Below, piece by piece: positions 54,228-62,610 of a stretch of DNA of 64,000 nt (its first letter is position 1; the number at the start of each line of letters is the position of its first letter). The notes below the pieces were generated by a model. It saw only the letters and a program-made list of their open reading frames with translations. It was not told the origin of the DNA and made no database searches. The position numbers were made by a program, and so were the translations under genes. Source of the stretch: Tabrizicola sp. (GTDB lineage Bacteria > Pseudomonadota > Alphaproteobacteria > Rhodobacterales > Rhodobacteraceae); NCBI GenBank assembly GCA_025458105.1, contig JALOTD010000027.1:1-64000 (forward strand). The letters are read 5' to 3'.

Positions 54228-55562
54228 ATGACCTACCACCGCGACCGCCGGAAGATCGACCCCTCGCGCGGGGCAGCGCTGGGGGATGGCAGCCCGAACG
54301 ACAACGACCGGGTGGAGATCGGGCCGACGCAACTGGCGTTCCAGGAATGGGCGGCGCTGGGGTTGGCGTTGCCGGACCTGTCGCGGATGCGGACGGATCG
54401 GTGGAAGCGTCTGGTCGCGGGGCTGGTGGCGCGGGACTATGGCGGGTTGTTGATGTTCGATCCGCTGAACATCCGCTATGCGAGCGACACGACGAACATG
54501 CAGCTTTGGAACACGCACAACCCGTTCCGCGCCTGCCTTCTCTGCGCCGACGGGCATATGGTGATGTGGGAGTACAAGAACTCGCCCTTTCTGGTGACGT
54601 TCAACCCGCTGGTGAAAGAGCTGCGGTCCGGGGCGACGTTCTTCTACAATTCGACGGGAGATCGGGGCGTTCAGGCCGCGCAGGGGTTTGCGGCGCAGGT
54701 CGATGAGGTGATGCGCGAACATGCCGGGACCAACCGGCGGCTGGCGGTGGACAAGATCATGGTCCATGGCCTGCGCGCGCTGGAGGCGATCGGGTTTGCG
54801 GTCGAGGAAGGCGAGGAGGTGACGGAGCGGGTCCGCGCGGTGAAGACGCCGGACGAGATCCTGGCGATGCGCTGTGCGCATGCGGCCTGCGAAGCGGGGA
54901 TAGCCGAGATGGAAGCCTTCGCCCGCGAAAACGTGCCGAAGGGAGGCGTCAGCGAGGATGCGATCTGGGCGGAGTTGCATGCGGCGAACATCCGGCGCGG
55001 GGGTGAGTGGATCGAGACGCGATTGCTCGCCTCGGGGCCGCGGACGAACCCCTGGTTTCAGGAATGCGGACCGCGGCTGGTGCAGCCGAACGAGATCGTG
55101 GCCTTCGATACCGACCTGATCGGCTGTTACGGCTTTTGCATCGACATCAGCCGCACCTGGTGGGTGGGCGACGCCCGGCCCTCGAATGCCATGGTCAACG
55201 CGTACCACCATGCGCTTGACCACATCGCCGACCACAAGGCGCGGCTCAAGCCCGGGGTGACCATCGAGGAACTGGTCATGCAGGGCCACGTGCTGGCCCC
55301 GGAATACTGGGCGCAGAAATACAGCTGCAAGATGCACGGCGTGGGCCTGTGCGATGAATGGCCCTATGTCCACTACCCCGACGGCTGGCTTCCCGGTGCC
55401 TTCGATGCGGCGCTGGAACCGGGGATGGTTCTTTGCGTCGAGGCGCTGGTCAGCCCGGAAGGCGGGGATTTCTCGATCAAGCTGGAGGATCAGGTCCTGA
55501 TCACTGAGACTGGCTGCGAGACACTGACCCGCTATCCTTTCGACCCGCGCCTGATGGGGTAG
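54228..55562 (+). CDS. dddP: DMSP lyase DddP (M24-type)
   Basis: This 444-aa enzyme cleaves dimethylsulfoniopropionate to dimethyl sulfide and acrylate. It is a metal-dependent pita-bread protein related to M24 peptidases but not a peptidase. The metal ligands of characterised DddP are all present at equivalent positions: D294 and D296 (AFDTDLIG), D306 (CIDISR), H370 (KMHGVGL), E405 (CVEAL) and E420 (KLEDQ), with catalytic D376 in CDEWP. Long blocks such as EWIETRLLASGPRTNPWFQE match the Roseovarius enzyme as I recall it. The ATG at 54228 has AAAGGGGG upstream. The upstream frame to 54066 is read-through. Confidence 0.95.
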   Translation: MTYHRDRRKIDPSRGAALGDGSPNDNDRVEIGPTQLAFQEWAALGLALPDLSRMRTDRWKRLVAGLVARDYGGLLMFDPLNIRYASDTTNMQLWNTHNPFRACLLCADGHMVMWEYKNSPFLVTFNPLVKELRSGATFFYNSTGDRGVQAAQGFAAQVDEVMREHAGTNRRLAVDKIMVHGLRALEAIGFAVEEGEEVTERVRAVKTPDEILAMRCAHAACEAGIAEMEAFARENVPKGGVSEDAIWAELHAANIRRGGEWIETRLLASGPRTNPWFQECGPRLVQPNEIVAFDTDLIGCYGFCIDISRTWWVGDARPSNAMVNAYHHALDHIADHKARLKPGVTIEELVMQGHVLAPEYWAQKYSCKMHGVGLCDEWPYVHYPDGWLPGAFDAALEPGMVLCVEALVSPEGGDFSIKLEDQVLITETGCETLTRYPFDPRLMG

Positions 55563-56480
55563 CTACGGCTCCAGATAGGTCAGAAGCCCCATATGATCCG
55601 ATCCCAGCGCCGGGCGCAGCGTGATCCGCCCGCCTGAGGTGGCGAAGGCATGGTCGATCGGCAGGCTGGGCAGCGTCGAAAACCCGACAAACGTTCCTGG
55701 CGATGGACCAGCCGGACGGGTTCCGGCCGCCGCGGCCATCCGCTTGACCGAGGCCCCCCAGCGGACCATGTTGAAATCGCCGGCCATCAGCACCGGCCCT
55801 TCCAGCCCGGCAAGAATGGGTGCCAGATGGTCGACCTGGTGCGCCTGAGGAAAAGGCCAGGGCCAATGCAGATGGACCGACACAATCCAAACCGGCATTT
55901 CCTCTTGCGTGCCACGCCACATCACCCGCATGGCCGCCAGCCCCTCGGCGCAGATCCGCGCCCCAGGAATCGGCGTAAGGCTGGTCAGAACTGCCGGTCC
56001 ACCGACACCCGTCCCCGGGCAGACATGCTGATGCGGCAACCGGTCCTGCAGCGCGGTAAGCAGGGCCAGGTTGGGCTGCGACACCTCCTGCAGTGTCACC
56101 GCAACTGCGCCCGACGCGCGCATGTCGGCCTCAAGCCCCGCCAGATCATAGTTATCGAAGCGCAGGTTCTTCTGATAGAGCACCACCTGTCCGCTCGGCC
56201 CCGGCCAGACTTGCGCCAGCAGCACGGGCGCACCCGCGCACATCGCAAACAGGATCGACCAGAACGCCGCAACCTGCAGGCCCAGCATCGACGCCGCAAT
56301 GGCCAGCACAAGGACGAGGCCCACAATATAGGCCCGAAATACCGCCAGGGAATCGCCAAACGGATGCAGGTTTCCGAAGAAACTCAGCACCACGACCGCG
56401 ATTGCAAGAATGAGAGCGGTCCCGACCAGCATCTGCCAAAGCTTGCCGGATCCTTCGTCGTCGTCTTCCGTCACACTCAC
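55563..56480 (-). CDS. Endonuclease/exonuclease/phosphatase-family membrane protein
   Basis: This 305-aa protein has three N-terminal transmembrane helices (about 14-35, 47-67 and 68-88) and a C-terminal EEP domain: LYQKNLRFDN, VTLQEVSQ (metal Glu), GPVLMAGDFNMVRWG (Asp-Phe-Asn motif) and LGSDHMGLLTYLEP (catalytic Asp-His). Such proteins may cleave phospholipids or nucleic acid outside the cytoplasm; the substrate is not known. Its start lies 3 bases after the stop of the TetR gene, so both are in one operon. It is convergent with dddP with no gap between the stops. Confidence 0.85.
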   Translation of the reverse strand: MSVTEDDDEGSGKLWQMLVGTALILAIAVVVLSFFGNLHPFGDSLAVFRAYIVGLVLVLAIAASMLGLQVAAFWSILFAMCAGAPVLLAQVWPGPSGQVVLYQKNLRFDNYDLAGLEADMRASGAVAVTLQEVSQPNLALLTALQDRLPHQHVCPGTGVGGPAVLTSLTPIPGARICAEGLAAMRVMWRGTQEEMPVWIVSVHLHWPWPFPQAHQVDHLAPILAGLEGPVLMAGDFNMVRWGASVKRMAAAAGTRPAGPSPGTFVGFSTLPSLPIDHAFATSGGRITLRPALGSDHMGLLTYLEP

Positions 56481-56483
56481 CGG

Positions 56484-57077
56484 TCAACCAGTCCCATCTG
56501 CCCCTGCACCCCTCAGCAGGTTCTGCACCAATGACCCAAGTTGCCCGCGCATGTCCACATCTGTCGTGATCCGCAGGCCCTCAAGTCCCAGGACGGCCGC
56601 ATAAAGTGTCTGTGCGGCAAGATTGCGGTCAGTCTTGGCCATGCCCGCGGCAGCAAGGAAATCGGTAAGGTCAGCCAGCCTCTGGCGGTCAACTCGCGTC
56701 ACCACGGCCCGCGCGCGCGGATCGATCCGGCCCCATTCGCGGAGTGCAGGTTCAACCTCGATGCCGCCGTAGACCTCGCCCGGCCGGACCGAGACCAGGT
56801 CGAGCAGAAGCTGCAACTGCCCCGGCCCATCGCGCCCCGATGCCCGGACCGCTGCGGTGATTTCGGTCGTGGCAAGCCGTTCCCAGAATTCAAGCATTAC
56901 TTGATGAAACTCGCCGAGATCCTTGAAATGCCAATAGAATGACCCCTTGGTAGTGCCGATTTCGCGCGCCAGCGCCTCGACTTTCACTCCGGCAATTCCC
57001 CCGCGCACCAGCGCGCGCAGGCCCGCCAGTACCCAATCCTTCTTCCCCAGCCGTGCCTTTGGATCTGCCCCTTGCAT
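56484..57077 (-). CDS. TetR-family transcriptional regulator
   Basis: This 197-aa regulator has an N-terminal HTH (about 12-55: WVLAGLRALVRGGIAGVKVE, ALAREIGTTKGSFYWHFKDL) with the TetR hallmark TTKGSFYWHF, and a helical C-terminal ligand domain. The start at 57077 (MQGADPKARLGKKDW) is preferred because the longer frame would run through the operators. It is divergent from a small membrane protein gene. Two CATACG-type palindromes lie between them, so it probably represses both directions. Confidence 0.9.
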   Translation of the reverse strand: MQGADPKARLGKKDWVLAGLRALVRGGIAGVKVEALAREIGTTKGSFYWHFKDLGEFHQVMLEFWERLATTEITAAVRASGRDGPGQLQLLLDLVSVRPGEVYGGIEVEPALREWGRIDPRARAVVTRVDRQRLADLTDFLAAAGMAKTDRNLAAQTLYAAVLGLEGLRITTDVDMRGQLGSLVQNLLRGAGADGTG

Positions 57078-57085
57078 GCGGCAAA

Positions 57086-57145
57086 CATACGCAGGCGTAT
57101 GGACAAGGTCCAGCAGTCTGTCTAAAACCATACGCATCCGTATGG
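57086..57145. promoter_or_regulatory. Two palindromic TetR-type operators
   Basis: CATACGC-AG-GCGTATG at 57086-57101 and CCATACG-CATC-CGTATGG at 57128-57145 lie in the 76-base gap between the TetR gene and the divergent membrane-protein gene. The second runs up to the GGAGG of the membrane-protein gene, so binding should block its expression. The first lies just upstream of the TetR start, fitting autorepression. Confidence 0.8.
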
Positions 57146-57153
57146 AGGACATC

Positions 57154-57525
57154 ATGAACCCCTGGCTTCTGGCCGCCGGCGTTGCGGCCCTGCTTCTGAA
57201 CCTGATCCATATCTTTCTGGGCGGGCGCGAGATTCACCGTCCGATGGTCGCCGCGCATTGGCCGGAACCTGCCAAGGCCGTCTGGTCGGTCGTCTGGCAT
57301 GCGACGACGGCGGTCATGGCCTTTGGCGGGCTCGCGCTGATCGCTGCGGCCTACCGCCCTGACCAGGCGCTTGCCCTCTCGGCCCTGCCCATCACGCTGT
57401 TTGTCTCGGCAGCCGTGCTGTTCGTCTTCTATGGGCTGAAGCGGCTTGGCTCGCTTTGGATCTTGCCGCAGTGGATCGCGTTTTCTGCGATTTCGGCGCT
57501 GGCCGTGGTTGGCCTTACGGTCTGA
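57154..57525 (+). CDS. Small four-helix membrane protein
   Basis: This 123-aa protein starts MNPWLLAAGVAALLLNLIHI. Four hydrophobic segments span about residues 4-22, 46-66, 76-96 and 100-121. The first two contain conserved-looking polar residues (HIFLGGREIHRP, WHATTAVMAFGG). The function is unknown, and I do not see transporter or enzyme signatures. It is controlled by the adjacent TetR, judging from the operator that touches its ribosome-binding site (GGAGGAC). A terminator follows. Confidence 0.75.
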   Translation: MNPWLLAAGVAALLLNLIHIFLGGREIHRPMVAAHWPEPAKAVWSVVWHATTAVMAFGGLALIAAAYRPDQALALSALPITLFVSAAVLFVFYGLKRLGSLWILPQWIAFSAISALAVVGLTV

Positions 57526-57531
57526 CCCAAA

Positions 57532-57568
57532 GCGCCGGGGGGGCAGGTCTTCGGACCTGGCCCGGCGC
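57532..57568 (+). terminator. Strong hairpin with TTCG loop before purB
   Basis: The outer stem GCGCCGGG (57532-57539) pairs with CCCGGCGC (57561-57568) and the inner stem CAGGTC (57544-57549) with GACCTG (57554-57559), closed by a TTCG tetraloop. A GGGG/G asymmetry forms a bulge. No T-run follows. It most likely ends the membrane-protein transcript. Confidence 0.7.
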
Positions 57569-57672
57569 CAGCCCGTCTGCGCATGGGCCGGATCACTGCC
57601 GTCCCCTAAGCCTTGCGCCCCTGCACGGCGCGGCGTAAGGGGGCGGCGACTATTCCTACCCGGAGGCCCCCG

Positions 57673-58977
57673 ATGATCCCGCGCTACTCCCGTCCCGAAA
57701 TGGTGGCGATCTGGTCCCCGGAAACCCGCTTCAAGATCTGGTTCGAGATCGAGGCCCATGCCTGCGACGCCCAGGCCGCCTTAGGCGTGATCCCGAAGGC
57801 CAATGCCGAGGCGGTGTGGCGAGCCAAGGACGTGCAGTTCGACGTCGCACGGATCGACGAGATCGAGGCGGTGACCAAGCACGACGTGATCGCCTTCCTG
57901 ACCCACCTGGCCGAACATATCGGGGCCGAGGACGCGCGGTTCGTGCACCAGGGGATGACGTCCTCTGACGTGCTGGACACCACGCTGAACATCCAGCTGG
58001 TGCGGGCGGCGGACCTTTTGCTTAAGGGCCTTGACCGGGTGCTGGCAGCGCTGAAGACCCGCGCCTATGAGCACAAGGATACCGTGCGCATCGGCCGGTC
58101 GCATGGCATCCATGCCGAGCCGACCACCATGGGCCTGACCTTTGCCCGCTTCTACGCCGAGATGGCGCGCAACCGACAACGGCTTGAAAACGCTAGGGCC
58201 GAGGTCGCGACGGGGGCAATCTCCGGCGCGGTCGGGACCTTCGCCAACATCGACCCGCGCGTCGAGGAGCATGTCTGCAAGATGCTGGGCCTGGCGCCTG
58301 AGCCGATCAGCACTCAGGTGATCCCCCGCGACCGGCATGCGATGTTTTTCGCCACGTTGGGCGTGATTGCGTCAAGCATCGAGAACGTCGCCATCGAGAT
58401 CCGCCACATGCAGCGGACCGAGGTGCTGGAGGCCGAGGAGTTCTTCTCGCCGGGCCAGAAGGGCAGTTCCGCGATGCCGCACAAGCGGAACCCGGTGCTG
58501 ACCGAGAACCTGACGGGCCTCGCGCGGCTGGTGCGGATGGCCGTGGTCCCGGCGCTGGAGAATGTGGCGCTGTGGCACGAGCGGGACATCTCGCACAGCT
58601 CGGTGGAGCGGATGATCGGCCCCGACACGACGATCACGCTGGATTTCGCGCTGCACCGGCTGGCAGGGGTCGTCGAAAAGCTGGTCGTCTACCCCGACAA
58701 CATGCTGAAGAACATGAACAAGTTCAAAGGCCTGGTCATGTCGCAGCGCGTCCTCTTGGCGCTGACCCAGGCGGGCGTCTCCCGCGAGGACAGCTATCGC
58801 CTGGTCCAGCGCAACGCGATGAAGGTCTGGGAAAAGGGCGCGGATTTCAAGACCGAGCTCTTGGCCGACCCCGAGGTCACGGCGGCCCTGAGCCCCGCTG
58901 AAATCGAAGAGAAATTCGACCTTGGCTACCACACCAAGCATGTCGACACGATCTTCGCCCGGGTTTTCGGCAGCTGA
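57673..58977 (+). CDS. purB: Adenylosuccinate lyase
   Basis: This 434-aa enzyme acts twice in purine synthesis, on SAICAR and on adenylosuccinate. The signature SSAMPHKRNP is at about residues 265-275, with MTSSDVLDTTLNIQLVRAAD and GRSHGIHAEPTTMGLTFARF as the other conserved regions of the fumarase/aspartase fold. Start MIPRYSRPEMVAIWSPE at 57673, with a GGAGG-like CCGGAGGC upstream; the frame from 57613 is leader. Length is typical. Confidence 0.96.
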   Translation: MIPRYSRPEMVAIWSPETRFKIWFEIEAHACDAQAALGVIPKANAEAVWRAKDVQFDVARIDEIEAVTKHDVIAFLTHLAEHIGAEDARFVHQGMTSSDVLDTTLNIQLVRAADLLLKGLDRVLAALKTRAYEHKDTVRIGRSHGIHAEPTTMGLTFARFYAEMARNRQRLENARAEVATGAISGAVGTFANIDPRVEEHVCKMLGLAPEPISTQVIPRDRHAMFFATLGVIASSIENVAIEIRHMQRTEVLEAEEFFSPGQKGSSAMPHKRNPVLTENLTGLARLVRMAVVPALENVALWHERDISHSSVERMIGPDTTITLDFALHRLAGVVEKLVVYPDNMLKNMNKFKGLVMSQRVLLALTQAGVSREDSYRLVQRNAMKVWEKGADFKTELLADPEVTAALSPAEIEEKFDLGYHTKHVDTIFARVFGS

Positions 58978-59075
58978 CGCAAGCGTGATCGACCTGCGGC
59001 AGGCCGCCGCAACAAAACCTGCTTGAACGCGGCACAGGCGTGCTACCTTTTCGGAAATTGCCGAAAGGGGCATCC

Positions 59076-59609
59076 ATGCGCATGATCCTTGCCGCCGCCG
59101 TCGCCTTGACCCCGCAGCTTGTGTTTGCGGCGGGCAGCGATGATACCGCGCCGCCGACGCCCACCGAAACCACCACGGAATGCGCCAAGGGCGAGGTCTG
59201 GGATGAAAAGACCAAAGCCTGCATCAAGGCGGAAGAGCAAAGCCTGAACGACGACCAGCGCTTTGGCGCGGTCCGGGAATTGGCCTATGCCGGCAGGCCG
59301 GATGAGGCGTTGGCGATCCTAGCCACGATGACCGAGGGCGAGACGGCGCGAGTTCTGACCTATCAGGGCTTCCTTCTGCGCCAGACCGGCAAGATCGAAG
59401 AGGGCATCGCCGCCTATGAGCGCGCGATTGCGCTGGATGAAGCCAATCATTTGGCCCGCAGCTATTACGGCCAACTTCTGGTGCAGATGGATGCCCTGCC
59501 CGAAGCCCGGCTCCAGCTTGCTGCCATCCGCATGTCTGGCGGTGGTGGAACCTGGGCCGAACAGTCGCTGGCCGCCGCCATCGACACCGGCATCACCTAT
59601 ACCTACTGA
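59076..59609 (+). CDS. Secreted TPR protein with Cys-loop N-terminus
   Basis: This 177-aa protein has a signal peptide (MRMILAAAVALTPQLVFAA), a Thr/Pro linker, a small loop CAKGEVWDEKTKACIK with two cysteines, and then a TPR-like helical domain (LAYAGRPDEALAILATMTEG, GKIEEGIAAYERAIALDEAN, LARSYYGQLLVQMDALPEA). It is probably periplasmic. The Cys loop recurs in the 54-aa protein encoded immediately downstream. The start at 59076 has AAGGGG upstream. Confidence 0.8.
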   Translation: MRMILAAAVALTPQLVFAAGSDDTAPPTPTETTTECAKGEVWDEKTKACIKAEEQSLNDDQRFGAVRELAYAGRPDEALAILATMTEGETARVLTYQGFLLRQTGKIEEGIAAYERAIALDEANHLARSYYGQLLVQMDALPEARLQLAAIRMSGGGGTWAEQSLAAAIDTGITYTY

Positions 59610-59635
59610 TCCCAACCCTGAACGGAGGACGACAC

Positions 59636-59800
59636 ATGAAGATCGCACTGACCCTCACCGCGCTTGCCCTCTCGCTGACCCCGGCGATGGCGTATTCTGG
59701 CTGCGCCGACAAGGCCAAGACGGAAACCGCCGCGTCCTGCATGCCCGGCACCACCTGGGATGCGGCGACAGCGACCTGCACCGCCACGCCGTCCAGCTGA
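59636..59800 (+). CDS. Small secreted Cys-loop protein
   Basis: This 54-aa protein (translated by hand) has a signal peptide (KIALTLTALALSLTPAMA) and a 35-residue mature part with CMPGTTWDAATATCTA near the end. That segment has the same C-x-G-x-x-W-D-x9-C-like layout as CAKGEVWDEKTKACIK in the preceding gene. GGAGG lies 8 bases before the ATG. It sits 26 bases downstream of the TPR protein gene, so the two form one transcription unit. The function is unknown. Confidence 0.75.
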   Translation: MKIALTLTALALSLTPAMAYSGCADKAKTETAASCMPGTTWDAATATCTATPSS

Positions 59801-59872
59801 TGCAGGCGCGGCTAAGCCCGCGTTAACCCCGGCGCGCGAAGCTTCCTGTACCAGATTCGCAGGGAGCTTTGC

Positions 59873-60955
59873 GTGACCCAGGACATCGTCCCCCTTGCCC
59901 GGATCACACCGGAGCGTCGTGTCGTGACTGCCGATGGGGTATCCATGCCCCGCCGGACCCTCACTCCGCGCCAAAAGGCGGCCGTGATCGTCCGCTACCT
60001 GCTGACCGAGGGCACCAGCTTGCCTCTCGCCTCGCTTCCCGAACACATGCAGGCTGCGCTGGCCGAACAAATGGGCCAGATGCGGCTGATCGACCGTGAC
60101 ACGCTGGACGATGTGGTCGCTGAGTTTCTGGCCGAGCTGGAATCGGTCGGTCTTGCCTTCCCCGGCGGGATCGAAGGCGCGCTGTCAATGATGGACGGCC
60201 ATATTTCGCAATCAGCCGCCTCGCGCCTGCGCCGGATGGCCTCGGCCTCCTCCAAGGTCGACCCGTGGGAGCGGATCACCGCCCTGCCGCCTGACCGCCT
60301 GATGCCGGTCCTCCTGAACGAGGCGGTGGAGGTCGGCGCCGTGATGCTGTCCAAACTTCCGGTCGCAAAGGCTGCAGACCTTCTGGGCAAGCTGCCGGGC
60401 GACCGGGCCCGCCGGGTGGCCTATGCGGTGTCGATGACCGGCAATGTCGACCCCGAAACCGTACGGCGCATTGGGGCCGCGCTTTTGGCCGAACTCGACA
60501 ACCAGCCGATCCGCGCCTTTGATCAGGGGCCGGTCGAACGCGTCGGCGCGATCCTGAACGTCTCACCAGCCGCAACGCGCGACGGGGTGCTGCAGGGTCT
60601 GGACGCCGAGGATGCCGAATTCGCCGCCGAAGTGCGCAAGGCCATCTTCACCTTCGTCCATATCCCGGCCCGCCTGAACCCCCGCGACGTACCAAAGATC
60701 ACCCGTCTGGTCGAACAGCCCCAGCTTGTCACCGCCCTGACCGCCGCCCAGGGCAAGCCGGATCTTGCCGAAGCGGCCGAGTTCATTCTGTCGAACATCT
60801 CGCAGCGTCTGGCCCAGGGCCTGCGCGAGGAAATGGCCGCGCGTGGCAAGGTCAAGGAAAAGGACGGCGAAGAGGCGATGACCGCCGTCATCAGCGCAAT
60901 CCGCACGCTGGAAACCAGCGGCGAGATCACCCTGATCCAGGAAGAAGAGGAATGA
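59873..60955 (+). CDS. FliG-like protein (orphan)
   Basis: This 360-aa protein resembles the flagellar motor switch protein FliG in its middle and C-terminal domains: VGAVMLSKLPVAKAADLLGK, FTFVHIPARLNPRDVPKITR, AEFILSNISQRLAQGLREEM, and EEAMTAVISAIRTLETSGEI. These align with FliG blocks (FxFEDxxxLxDRxxQxxL, SNMSxRAAExLxED, EAQxxIVxxxRxLEExGEI), but with several substitutions, including loss of EDME-type charges. No other flagellar gene is adjacent. Translation starts at GTG 59873, supported by AGGGAGC upstream; an ATG at 59945 is possible. Confidence 0.7.
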   Translation: MTQDIVPLARITPERRVVTADGVSMPRRTLTPRQKAAVIVRYLLTEGTSLPLASLPEHMQAALAEQMGQMRLIDRDTLDDVVAEFLAELESVGLAFPGGIEGALSMMDGHISQSAASRLRRMASASSKVDPWERITALPPDRLMPVLLNEAVEVGAVMLSKLPVAKAADLLGKLPGDRARRVAYAVSMTGNVDPETVRRIGAALLAELDNQPIRAFDQGPVERVGAILNVSPAATRDGVLQGLDAEDAEFAAEVRKAIFTFVHIPARLNPRDVPKITRLVEQPQLVTALTAAQGKPDLAEAAEFILSNISQRLAQGLREEMAARGKVKEKDGEEAMTAVISAIRTLETSGEITLIQEEEE

Positions 60956-60998
60956 GCTGGTCCAGGGCCGCCCGTGGCAGCCCCGGACTGATGCAGGG

Positions 60999-61583
60999 TC
61001 AGAACCGGAAGTCGTAGCGCAGGGCAAACTCACGATTGTCCAGGTCATCGCCCGAGCCGCCGAAATTGTCCTTGCGTTCAGATAGATATTCGAGACCGAT
61101 CACATGCCGCCCGGTCGCGCCCACAGCGAGCTTTGCACCCAGACCATAGAGCGTGGTCGAGTCACTGTTAGACAAGGCTCCCGCGCTGATCGTGGCGTCA
61201 CCGACACCGACGAAAAGATAGGGCAGCACCCGGCCCGCATCGTAACCGCCGATCAGCTTGAGGCGCGTCGATTCGAGGTCGAGGTTCAAGCCCCCGGCGT
61301 TGAAGTCTCCGGCAGAGTAGGCGAGTTCCGCGCCGGCGACGACGGACCCGAAGTCGTGAAGGTAGCCAGCCTGAATGCCGTAGAAATCGCGATCAAACGA
61401 GTTCGTCCCATCGTTGACATCGCCAAAGCCAAGGTTCGCACCGGCGTAGAAGCCCGTCCAATCCGACGACGGAGCCACGGTCGCAGGGGTCACCGGTGGA
61501 TCGTCCGGAACCGCAACCGGCCCACCCGCTGCGGCCTGTCCCCCGATCAGCGCAAACAGCGCAACAACAGCATATCTGGTCAT
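60999..61583 (-). CDS. Outer membrane beta-barrel protein
   Basis: This 194-aa protein has a signal peptide (MTRYAVVALFALIGGQAAAG), a Pro/Val linker, and about eight amphipathic beta strands (WTGFYAGANLGFGDVND, FYGIQAGYLHDFGSVVAGAE, RLKLIGGYDAGRVLPYLFVG, VIGLEYLSERKDNFGG), ending in a terminal Phe (ALRYDFRF), as needed for BAM-dependent insertion. It belongs to the small OmpA/Opacity-type 'porin family' barrels; function not evident. It is divergent from the EamA transporter gene. Confidence 0.88.
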   Translation of the reverse strand: MTRYAVVALFALIGGQAAAGGPVAVPDDPPVTPATVAPSSDWTGFYAGANLGFGDVNDGTNSFDRDFYGIQAGYLHDFGSVVAGAELAYSAGDFNAGGLNLDLESTRLKLIGGYDAGRVLPYLFVGVGDATISAGALSNSDSTTLYGLGAKLAVGATGRHVIGLEYLSERKDNFGGSGDDLDNREFALRYDFRF

Positions 61584-61717
61584 GTCAAACTCCTGAATCC
61601 CAAGGCTGCAATGGGCGAAAGGTACACTGTCGCAACCAGGCTGTCAGGTAAGGGGATCGTGATCCCCGCCGATGGCACCCTTGCGGCCCGCGTGCGGCGC
61701 GACTAGCGTCCCGGCCC

Positions 61718-62593
61718 ATGCGACACCCGGCCCCTTCCAACGTCACCCGTGGCGTCCTTCTGATGATCCTCGCGATCCTTCTGTTCACGGCGATGGATGC
61801 CACTGCGAAGGGCCTGATCGAACGCTATCCTGCCCCCCAGGTGGTCTGGGCGCGGTTCGCAGGTCAGCTGCTGATCGTCGTCCTGATCCTGAACCTGCGG
61901 ACCGGTCCCCTATTGCGCACGCATTACCCTTGGCTGCACATGGCCCGATCGGCCTTTCAGTTCGGGGCGACGGGGCTGTTCTTCCTGTCGCTTGGCCATA
62001 TCGGTCTGGCCGAGGCCACCGCGCTGACCGACATCAACCCGGTCCTGATCACGTTGGGTGCTGCGCTGTTTCTGGGGGAAAAGCTGGGGCCGCGCCGAAT
62101 TGCCGGGGTGATCGTGGCCCTGCTTGGCGCGCTCATCATCCTGCGCCCGGGTATCGGTGTCTTTTCCCCTTGGGCGCTTTTGCCCCTGGGGGCGGCCATC
62201 TGCTACACCGGCAATGCGCTTCTAACCCGCCACATCGGCCCGCGTGAGCCGGTCTGGACCTCGCTTCTGCATGCCTCGATCTTCGGCACGCTGGTCGCGG
62301 CGCTGGCGCTTCCTTTCGTCTGGGTGCCGATCTCGGGCCCGGACCTGATGCTTTTCGCGCTTGTCGGCTGCCTTGGCACCGGGGCGCAACTTTGCATCAT
62401 CCGCAGCTTTTCGATGACCGAGGCTTCGATCGTGGCCCCCTTCGCCTATCTGGGGATCGTCTTCGCGACGTTCTGGGGAGTGGTCCTCTATGATCAGTGG
62501 CCCGACCGCTGGACAGTGATCGGCGCGCTTGTGATCGTGGGGGCCGGACTTTATGTCTGGCACCGCGAAACCCGGGCCGCGCGCCCCAGTTGA
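61718..62593 (+). CDS. DMT-superfamily transporter (EamA)
   Basis: This 291-aa inner-membrane protein has ten hydrophobic helices arranged as two EamA repeats (about 10-140 and 150-285). RFAGQLLIVVLILNLRTG, ALTDINPVLITLGAALFLGE and APFAYLGIVFATFWGVVLYD are typical. It probably exports metabolites. The gene ends TTGA, overlapping a possible TTG start of the acyltransferase gene, with the ATG of that gene 17 bases later. Confidence 0.9.
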   Translation: MRHPAPSNVTRGVLLMILAILLFTAMDATAKGLIERYPAPQVVWARFAGQLLIVVLILNLRTGPLLRTHYPWLHMARSAFQFGATGLFFLSLGHIGLAEATALTDINPVLITLGAALFLGEKLGPRRIAGVIVALLGALIILRPGIGVFSPWALLPLGAAICYTGNALLTRHIGPREPVWTSLLHASIFGTLVAALALPFVWVPISGPDLMLFALVGCLGTGAQLCIIRSFSMTEASIVAPFAYLGIVFATFWGVVLYDQWPDRWTVIGALVIVGAGLYVWHRETRAARPS

Positions 62594-62610
62594 AAGTCGA
62601 CACTGCGTCC

